Assembly (NCBI GenBank): GCA_041565695.1
Contig: JBFGUI010000033.1
Span: 1 to 22,288 of the forward strand
Reading direction: 5' to 3'
DNA length: 22,288 nucleotides
DNA from: Pelagibius sp041565695
GTDB lineage: Bacteria; Pseudomonadota; Alphaproteobacteria; Kiloniellales; Kiloniellaceae
The position numbers and the translations under genes were made by a program. Positions 15,677 through 22,288 of this stretch are shown here, piece after piece (position 1 is the stretch's first letter; the number at the start of each line of letters is the position of its first letter). A model generated the notes under the pieces. That model saw only the letters and a program-made list of their open reading frames with translations, had not been told where the DNA came from and ran no database searches.

Positions 15677-16688
15677 CGGCCTGACCATCGCGGTCGCGGG
15701 CGCCGGCGCCTGGGGCAGCGCCCTGGCCCATGTCTGCGCCCGGCCGAAAGACCAGGGCGGCGACCACGTGCTGCTGTGGGGCCGCGACGCCGAAGTCGTC
15801 GCCGGCATCAACGCGCGCCACGAGAACCCGGCCTACCTGCCGGGTATTCCGTTGTCCGAGAGGATCGAGGCGACCGGCCGGCTGGCCGATCTCGCCGTGG
15901 CCCGGCTCTGCCTGCTGGCGGTGCCGGCCCAGGCGCTGCGCGCCGTGGCCGAGGCGCTGGCCGGCGTGCTCGGCGCCGATGTCCCGCTGGTGCTCTGTGC
16001 CAAGGGGATCGAGGCGGAGAGCGGCCTGCTGATGACCGAGGTGGCCGCCCAAGCCCTGCCGGGCCGGCCGCTGGCGGTGCTGTCCGGCCCGACCTTCGCC
16101 GCCGAGGTGGCGCGCGGCCTGCCCACCGCCGTGACGCTCGCCAGCGACGACCGGGACCTCGCCGCGCGGCTGGTGGTGACCCTGGGCAGCCGCAGCTTCC
16201 GGCCCTATCTCTCCGACGATCCGCTGGGCGCCGAGATCGCCGGCGCGGTCAAGAACGTGCTGGCCGTCGCCTGCGGCATCGTCGCCGGGCGCCGGCTCGG
16301 CGACAACGCGCGCGCCGCGCTCATCACCCGCGGCCTAGCCGAGATGTCGCGCCTGGTGCTGGCGCGGGGCGGCAAGCGGGAGACCCTGATGGGCCTGGCC
16401 GGTCTCGGTGACCTGACGCTGACCTGCACGGCGACGCAGTCGCGCAACTACAGCTTCGGCGTCGCGCTGGGCCGCGGCGACGATGTCGCCACCGCGATGG
16501 CCGCCAGCCGCGGCGTGGTCGAAGGCCGTTTCTCCGCTGCTGCCACCATCGCCATGGCGCGCAGCTGCCGGGTCGAGATGCCGATCTGCGAAGCTGTCGA
16601 CGCGGTGGTCAACCAGGACGCCGACCTCGACGCCACCATCGCAGAGCTGCTGGGTCGGCCTTTCAAGGCCGAGGGCTTTTCGGCATAG
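15669..16688 (+). CDS. gpsA: Glycerol-3-phosphate dehydrogenase [NAD(P)+]
   Basis: A 339-residue cytosolic enzyme reducing dihydroxyacetone phosphate to sn-glycerol-3-phosphate, the head-group precursor of phospholipids. The N-terminal Rossmann motif GAGAWGSALA is at 11-20. Further family blocks are LCAKGIEAESG, LSGPTFAAEVARGLPTAV, the catalytic-region segment EIAGAVKNVLAVACGI, and GLAGLGDLTLTCTATQSRNY followed by a VVEG loop. The GTG at 15669 is used because the Rossmann strand begins immediately after it; it overlaps the tsaD stop. The chain ends 70 bases before the YciI-like gene, with which it is probably co-transcribed. Confidence 0.96.
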   Translation: MGNGLTIAVAGAGAWGSALAHVCARPKDQGGDHVLLWGRDAEVVAGINARHENPAYLPGIPLSERIEATGRLADLAVARLCLLAVPAQALRAVAEALAGVLGADVPLVLCAKGIEAESGLLMTEVAAQALPGRPLAVLSGPTFAAEVARGLPTAVTLASDDRDLAARLVVTLGSRSFRPYLSDDPLGAEIAGAVKNVLAVACGIVAGRRLGDNARAALITRGLAEMSRLVLARGGKRETLMGLAGLGDLTLTCTATQSRNYSFGVALGRGDDVATAMAASRGVVEGRFSAAATIAMARSCRVEMPICEAVDAVVNQDADLDATIAELLGRPFKAEGFSA

Positions 16689-16758
16689 TGTCGCCCGCCC
16701 GCCTCCGGGCGCCGTCCGAGACATCAACAGACCTTCTGGCGATTCAGGGAGAGCCTTC

Positions 16759-17037
16759 ATGCACTTCGTCCTCTATTGCCTCGACAAGCCCGGCCACGGG
16801 CCTGTCCGAGCCGAGAACCGCCCCGCCCACCTCGACTACCTGAAGAGCAAGCTCGAACACATCGTCGTGGGCGGCCCGATGCTCGGCGACGACGGCGAGA
16901 CGGTGCTCGGCAGCATGCTGGTCATCGAGGCCGCCGACCGCGCCGAGGCGGAGGCCTTCGCCGCCGGCGATCCTTACGCCAAGGCCGGCCTCTTCGAGAG
17001 CGTCACCATCAGCGCCTACAAGAAGGTCTTCCCCTGA
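16759..17037 (+). CDS. YciI-like family protein
   Basis: A 92-residue ferredoxin-like-fold protein of the YciI/YCII family. Family marks are the strand MHFVLYCLDKPG, the helix RPAHLDYLK with His24, the VVGGPML and VIEAADRAEAEAFAAGDPY segments with Asp71 near the proposed His/Asp active-site pair, and a final strand ESVTISAYKKVF. Relatives act as small hydrolases or lyases, but most are uncharacterised, so no reaction is assigned. The ATG at 16759 follows GGGAGA at 16747-16752. Its TGA overlaps the ATG of the EVE gene by one base (TGATG), so translation is coupled. Confidence 0.88.
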   Translation: MHFVLYCLDKPGHGPVRAENRPAHLDYLKSKLEHIVVGGPMLGDDGETVLGSMLVIEAADRAEAEAFAAGDPYAKAGLFESVTISAYKKVFP

Positions 17038-17453
17038 TGGCCTACTGGCTGATGAAGTCAGAGCCCGGCACCTGGTCCTGGGACGACCAGGTAAAGGCCA
17101 AGACCACCGGCTGGGACGGTGTGCGCAACCACCAGGCCTCCAACAACATGAAGGCCATGCAGCTGGGCGACCGCGCCTTCTTCTATCACTCGGTCAACGA
17201 GAAGCGGATCGTCGGCATCGTCGAGGTGGTGAAGCTCTACCATGCGGATCCCACCGACGAGAGCGGCCGCTTCGGCATGGTCGACGTCAAGGCGGTGCGG
17301 CCCTTCGTCGAGCCGGTGACCCTGGCGCAGATCAAGGCGGAGCCGCGCCTCCAGGACCTGGCCCTGGTACGCCAGTCGCGGCTCTCCGTCCTGCCGGTCG
17401 GCAAGGCGGAATGGGCGCTGATCTGCAAGATGGGCAAGACACCCGCCGCGTAA
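17037..17453 (+). CDS. EVE-domain protein
   Basis: A 138-residue stand-alone EVE domain (PUA-like fold; relatives of human THYN1). It shows MAYWLMKSEPGTWSWDD, WDGVRNHQASNNMKAM, GDRAFFYHS, KRIVGIVEVV, VDVKAVRPFVEPVTLAQIK and LVRQSRLSVLPV, which together form the aromatic cage region expected to recognise modified bases in nucleic acid. Comparative work on EVE domains has suggested roles in binding modified DNA or in RNA-related processes; the target here is unknown. The start overlaps the YciI stop. The protein is predicted to be cytoplasmic. Neither a restriction-modification gene nor a fused enzymatic domain lies nearby, which favours the housekeeping alphaproteobacterial version over the defence version. 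Confidence 0.9.
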   Translation: MAYWLMKSEPGTWSWDDQVKAKTTGWDGVRNHQASNNMKAMQLGDRAFFYHSVNEKRIVGIVEVVKLYHADPTDESGRFGMVDVKAVRPFVEPVTLAQIKAEPRLQDLALVRQSRLSVLPVGKAEWALICKMGKTPAA

Positions 17454-17476
17454 CCCGCCAGGAGCAGGCCCCCGCC

Positions 17477-17866
17477 ATGAGCCACCCCCTGGCCGGCACG
17501 CCGCTCTGCCGCCTCGCGGAGATCGAGGACGGTGAAGGCCGCGGCTTCATCCTCGGCGCGGGCGCCGGAGAACTCGCCCTCTTCGTGGTGCGCCAGGGCG
17601 GGCAGGCCTACGGCTACGTCAACGCCTGCCCGCACCAGGGCACCCCTCTCGACTGGGGCGGCTTCGACGGCAGCGGCGGACGCTTCGTCAGCGCCGACAG
17701 CGGCAACATCCTCTGCGCCACCCACGGCGCCGAGTTCCGCCTGCAGGACGGCCGCTGCCTGGCCGGGCCCTGCCTGGGCGCGGCGCTGCAGCCGGTCGAG
17801 CTGAGCCGCGACGGCGACCGTTTGCTGCGGTTTCAGGGGCTTGGCCCGGCTCCCCGCTGGGTTTAA
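17477..17866 (+). CDS. Small Rieske [2Fe-2S] protein
   Basis: A 129-residue single-domain Rieske protein. The cluster ligands are Cys51 and His53 in CPHQGTPLDW and Cys80 and His83 in CATHGAEF. The Pro-x-x-x-Gly part of the first loop is conserved. The closing strands LAGPCLGAALQPVEL fit the dioxygenase-ferredoxin/NirD-like branch rather than the bc1 type. There is no signal peptide or membrane anchor, so it is probably a soluble electron carrier or a small regulatory Rieske protein. The ATG at 17477 lies 23 bases after the EVE stop, in the same direction. No oxygenase gene is nearby to serve as partner, so its redox partner is unknown. Confidence 0.9.
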   Translation: MSHPLAGTPLCRLAEIEDGEGRGFILGAGAGELALFVVRQGGQAYGYVNACPHQGTPLDWGGFDGSGGRFVSADSGNILCATHGAEFRLQDGRCLAGPCLGAALQPVELSRDGDRLLRFQGLGPAPRWV

Positions 17867-17871
17867 GGCGA

Positions 17872-17991
17872 CGGTCGCGCGACCGGCCGCAAGGCCTTGT
17901 TTTCAGTGCCCGTTGCAGAAATAATCGCGACAAGTTCCCAAGAAGGCGGCAATCAGGGCAGCAGGCCGCCCCGTCCTACTGATGAAGTAGG
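17872..17991 (+). promoter_or_regulatory. acs upstream region: palindrome, candidate promoter and leader inverted repeat
   Basis: The 159-base gap before acs holds four things. A perfect 14-bp palindrome CGGTCGCGCGACCG lies at 17872-17885. A small hairpin GGCC-GCAA-GGCC followed by TTGTTTT lies at 17885-17903 and may be a weak terminator for the preceding gene. A candidate promoter has TTGTTT (17897-17902), 17 bases, then AATAAT (17920-17925). A perfect 6-bp inverted repeat CCTACT-GATGA-AGTAGG lies at 17975-17991, between promoter and start. The promoter call is by eye. Confidence 0.4.
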
Positions 17992-18025
17992 CCCACCAGA
18001 CCCTAGCAGGGAGGCCGGTCGATCG

Positions 18026-19969
<1,944 letters not shown>

Positions 19970-20001
19970 TCGGCGCCAGCGACATAGAACGGTTTTGCGG
20001 G

Positions 20002-20034
20002 CCGGCTCCCTTCGGGGGGCCGGTTCTTTTTTTT
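20002..20034 (+). terminator. Rho-independent terminator of acs
   Basis: The stem CCGGCTCCC (20002-20010) pairs with GGGGGCCGG (20015-20023), with one G-U wobble, around a UUCG tetraloop. TTCTTTTTTTT follows (20024-20034). It lies 33 bases after the acs stop codon. Confidence 0.95.
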
Positions 20035-20110
20035 GGGACAGCTTCCCCGTTCTCAGGCGCAGCGCGCTTTGCTACCTTGGCGGTCCGGGGCAAGGGAGAA
20101 CGCGCGGCGG

Positions 20111-20803
20111 ATGTCAGGTTTCGGCAGGTCCAACAGGGCTCGGGCAATCGCCCGGCGGATGCTGGCGGTCTTCGCCCTGCTTGCGCTGGCCGCCTGCGCC
20201 GCGTCGGAGGAGGAGGACAGCGAGCGCTTCGTTCTCTTTGAACAACCCGAGACCATCGACCTGGCGGAGACCGACCTGACCCTGCCGCTGACCAGCCCGC
20301 TGGAGATCAGCGCGGTGCGCGAGCGCGTCGGCGAGGGCCAGGTCTTCGAGAACCTCTACAGCTTCCACCACGTGAAGGGCTACCTCCGCACCTCGCGGGT
20401 GGCCTTCGGCCACTTCTCCACCAACGTCTCCAACGAACTTCGCGAGGAAGCGGCCTTCCGTCGCTTCATCGCCGATCTCTCCCTGCCGCCGGCCGACAAG
20501 CTGGAGGTCGGCAAAGTGTTCCCGTTCGAAAACGGCGACCCGCACACCCTGGGCTACTACGCCCTGGCGACCGCCGCACCCTATCACCGCGACTGCTTCG
20601 TCGCCCGCGTCGGCTACCGCTTGGTCGACTACGCGAGCATCGAGCGCGAGCCGGATTCCGTCGACACGGTGGTCGAGGCCTTTCTCTGCGGGCGCCTGCC
20701 GGCGCAGTCCGTGCTGCTGGAGTTCCTCGCTTCGGTGAAGGCGGTGACGGATCGTGCCGCCTACCGCCGCGAACTCTCCCGCCGGCCGATCGGGACGATC
20801 TGA
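20111..20803 (+). CDS. Predicted outer-membrane lipoprotein of unknown function (tandem paralogue 1)
   Basis: A 230-residue lipoprotein. The N-terminus is basic (RSNRARAIARR), then a hydrophobic stretch ends in the lipobox LAAC with lipidated Cys29. The next residues (Ala-Ala-Ser) do not include the Asp that retains lipoproteins in the inner membrane. The mature part begins with an acidic stretch and has alternating strand-like segments and two further cysteines, Cys162 (CFVAR) and Cys193 (FLCG), 31 residues apart. I do not recognise the family. The start at 20111 is favoured over an internal ATG at 20159 because it supplies the positive n-region; a GGGAG lies somewhat far upstream. The gene overlaps the next, a paralogue, as TGATG. 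Confidence 0.75.
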   Translation: MSGFGRSNRARAIARRMLAVFALLALAACAASEEEDSERFVLFEQPETIDLAETDLTLPLTSPLEISAVRERVGEGQVFENLYSFHHVKGYLRTSRVAFGHFSTNVSNELREEAAFRRFIADLSLPPADKLEVGKVFPFENGDPHTLGYYALATAAPYHRDCFVARVGYRLVDYASIEREPDSVDTVVEAFLCGRLPAQSVLLEFLASVKAVTDRAAYRRELSRRPIGTI

Positions 20804-21450
20804 TGCGGTGCCAGCGGGTACGAGGCAGTATCCTCTCTGCCACTGCCGCTCTCGTCGCCGCAGTCGTCATTGCCGCCTGCACCGCGCAACCAGACGGCGT
20901 CCAGCCAAAAGCTGTCGTTCTTTCTGAAGAATGGTCTGCGATTCCGGTTTCACAGGCGGATCTGGCACTGCCAAAGGATCTGCCCATCGCCGTCAGCTCG
21001 CTGCACCGTCGCCGTGCCCCGGAAACCGGGATTGAAGATCTCTATTTCTTTGACGGCACCCAGGGCGTCGAGGGCTACATCCTTACGTCCCGTATTCCCG
21101 ACGGCAGCTTCCCCGAAGAAACTATGCTGGAGATGCGACAGGCGAGACTGTTCCACTACTACGTGCGCCAGCAGCCAGAGACTTTTCAGCACCAGTTGGA
21201 GATCTCAAAGGTTTCCTTCTTTCGCAAATCCCACCTGCACTTCGTCGGCCACTATACAGCGGCTCCGTCTGGAAATGGTCAGGAGCAGTGCTTCTTCGCG
21301 CGCCTTGGTACGCTGCTTGACGAAGACAAAATCGGTCGTCTGCCGCCTGCTGCCATCGATACCGTGGTCAAGGGAGCGCTCTGTGGCACACGGATTGACG
21401 AGAAAGGCCTGGTGGCAGCGCTACAGAACATTTCACTTCCGACACGCTAA
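20803..21450 (+). CDS. Predicted outer-membrane lipoprotein of unknown function (tandem paralogue 2)
   Basis: A 215-residue lipoprotein with lipobox IAAC and lipidated Cys26. It is recognisably a diverged copy of the preceding protein: L-Y-F near residue 80, VEGYILTSR against VKGYLRTSR, LEISKVSFF against LEVGKVFPF, QCFFARLG against DCFVARVG, and AIDTVVKGALCG against SVDTVVEAFLCG. The cysteine pair Cys163/Cys194 has the same 31-residue spacing. Its ATG overlaps the paralogue's TGA by one base, so co-expression is expected. GC content and third-position GC are visibly lower than in neighbouring genes, for example many CTT, TCT and GTT codons in the first third. The function is unknown; a role in the periplasm or outer membrane is inferred from the lipobox only. 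Confidence 0.75.
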   Translation: MRCQRVRGSILSATAALVAAVVIAACTAQPDGVQPKAVVLSEEWSAIPVSQADLALPKDLPIAVSSLHRRRAPETGIEDLYFFDGTQGVEGYILTSRIPDGSFPEETMLEMRQARLFHYYVRQQPETFQHQLEISKVSFFRKSHLHFVGHYTAAPSGNGQEQCFFARLGTLLDEDKIGRLPPAAIDTVVKGALCGTRIDEKGLVAALQNISLPTR

Positions 21451-21462
21451 TCCCGCGGGCGA

Positions 21463-22288
21463 TCAAACCGCACCCTGAGAAGTCTGAACGGCTGCTGCGA
21501 AAGCCGCGGCGAGACGCTGCGCACCTTTCTCGATCTCGTCTTCCGGCACCGCCGCATAGCCGAGCAGCAGGCCCTGGCGGTCGGGCGTGCCGATGAAGTA
21601 ATCGCTGAGCGGCGACACCGCGATGCCGGCGGCAGCCGCCGCCTCGGCGGCGCCGCGGTCGCCGAGCTTCTCGGCCAGGGCCGGCTTCAGCCAGGCCATG
21701 AGGTGCAGCCCGGCATCGTCCGGCGGCACCTCGAGGAAGTCGCCGAGGTGGCGCGCGGCCGCCGCTACCAGCGCCGCCTGGCGCTGCGCATAGAGGCGCC
21801 GCATGCGGCGCACGTGGGTGGCGAAGTGGCCCTCCTCGATGAAGGCGGCGAGCACCGGCTGGATCACCGCCGTGGGCTGCGCGCCGAGCGCCGAGAGCGC
21901 CGCCGTCACCGGATCGACGAGTCTTTGCGGCACCACCAGATAGCCGAGCCTGATGGCCGGGAACATGACCTTGGAGAAGGAGCCGATGTAGATCACCCGG
22001 CCGGCCTCCTCGCGCCCGGCGGCGAGACCCAGCAGCGAGGCAAGCGGCCGGCCGGCGTAGCGGTACTCGCTGTCGTAGTCGTCCTCCAGGATCCAGGCGC
22101 CGCTCTCCCGCGCCCACTCGAGCAGTTCCAGGCGGCGCGCCAGGCTGAGGGCGGTGCCGAGCGGATAGTGGTGCGAGGGCGTGACGATGGCGGCGCGGGC
22201 CTCGGGTCCCAGCCGGCGCCCGGCCGCCACCGAGAGGCCCTCGGCGTCGAGCGGCACCGCCACGGCGCGCGCGCCGGCGGCGATCAGC
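21463..22288 (-). CDS. MocR-type (GntR/aminotransferase) transcriptional regulator, C-terminal part
   Basis: The frame is open through the right edge, so the N-terminus lies outside the window. What is seen is the fold-type I aminotransferase domain: AGARAVAVPLD, TPSHHYPLG, ILEDDYDSEYRY (the PLP-pyridine Asp region), IYIGSFSKVMFPAIRLGYLV with the Schiff-base lysine in SFSK, and the C-terminal small domain with GLHLMAWL. The TPSHHYPLG and EDDYDSEYRY blocks are typical of MocR/PdxR regulators, in which a GntR winged-helix DNA-binding domain precedes this part. Expected roles are control of PLP, GABA or taurine metabolism; the target is outside the window or unknown. The stop is 12 bases from the convergent lipoprotein stop, with no obvious terminator between them. 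Confidence 0.88.
   Translation of the reverse strand, partial: LIAAGARAVAVPLDAEGLSVAAGRRLGPEARAAIVTPSHHYPLGTALSLARRLELLEWARESGAWILEDDYDSEYRYAGRPLASLLGLAAGREEAGRVIYIGSFSKVMFPAIRLGYLVVPQRLVDPVTAALSALGAQPTAVIQPVLAAFIEEGHFATHVRRMRRLYAQRQAALVAAAARHLGDFLEVPPDDAGLHLMAWLKPALAEKLGDRGAAEAAAAAGIAVSPLSDYFIGTPDRQGLLLGYAAVPEDEIEKGAQRLAAAFAAAVQTSQGAV

Overview
The window is a dense, high-GC stretch of bacterial chromosome with short intergenic gaps. The co-directional order hemC-hemD-mitofilin-like gene-hemY, divergent from tsaD-gpsA, is characteristic of Alphaproteobacteria. Protein flavour and GC suggest a Rhodospirillales-type organism, but that is inference and the genus cannot be named from the sequence. 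Nothing resembles a phage, an integrase, an IS element or a CRISPR array, and no gap longer than about 200 bases lacks a gene.

Left part (1-6824): a FIST-domain sensor gene (cut by the left edge) is translationally coupled behind tesA (GDSL esterase) on the minus strand. Divergent from these are ybbA and ybbP, encoding an ABC-transporter ATPase and an FtsX-like permease that overlap by a GTGA. A Bax-inhibitor-1 family membrane protein follows with its own leader. A strong bidirectional terminator at 6013-6043 separates it from a convergent SDR oxidoreductase.

Middle (6964-9394): small, more accessory-looking pieces. These are a half-length DUF1330 remnant, a lipoprotein whose Cys-His-Asp pattern looks like a transglutaminase-like cysteine peptidase, an oxaloacetate-decarboxylase-type ICL/PEP-mutase enzyme, a short SPASM-like cysteine-rich ORF without a radical SAM core, and tRNA-Thr(CGU).

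Heme block (9556-14507, minus): hemC, hemD, a mitofilin-like membrane protein carrying an unusual N-terminal helix-turn-helix segment, and hemY, a TPR membrane protein ending in a CX2C-X10-CX2C zinc-ribbon-like knuckle. Divergent from it (14600-17866, plus) are tsaD, gpsA, a YciI-like protein, an EVE-domain protein and a small Rieske protein, packed with overlaps or very short gaps.

Right part (18026-22288): acetyl-CoA synthetase (acs) with a long structured leader and a UUCG-loop terminator. Then come two overlapping genes for paralogous lipoproteins of unknown function with a conserved cysteine pair. Last is the aminotransferase half of a convergent MocR-type regulator cut by the right edge.

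Most of the window is core metabolism (tetrapyrrole synthesis, t6A tRNA modification, phospholipid precursor supply, acetate activation). The best candidates for undescribed biology are the transglutaminase-like lipoprotein, the tandem lipoprotein pair and the HTH-mitofilin fusion inside the heme operon.
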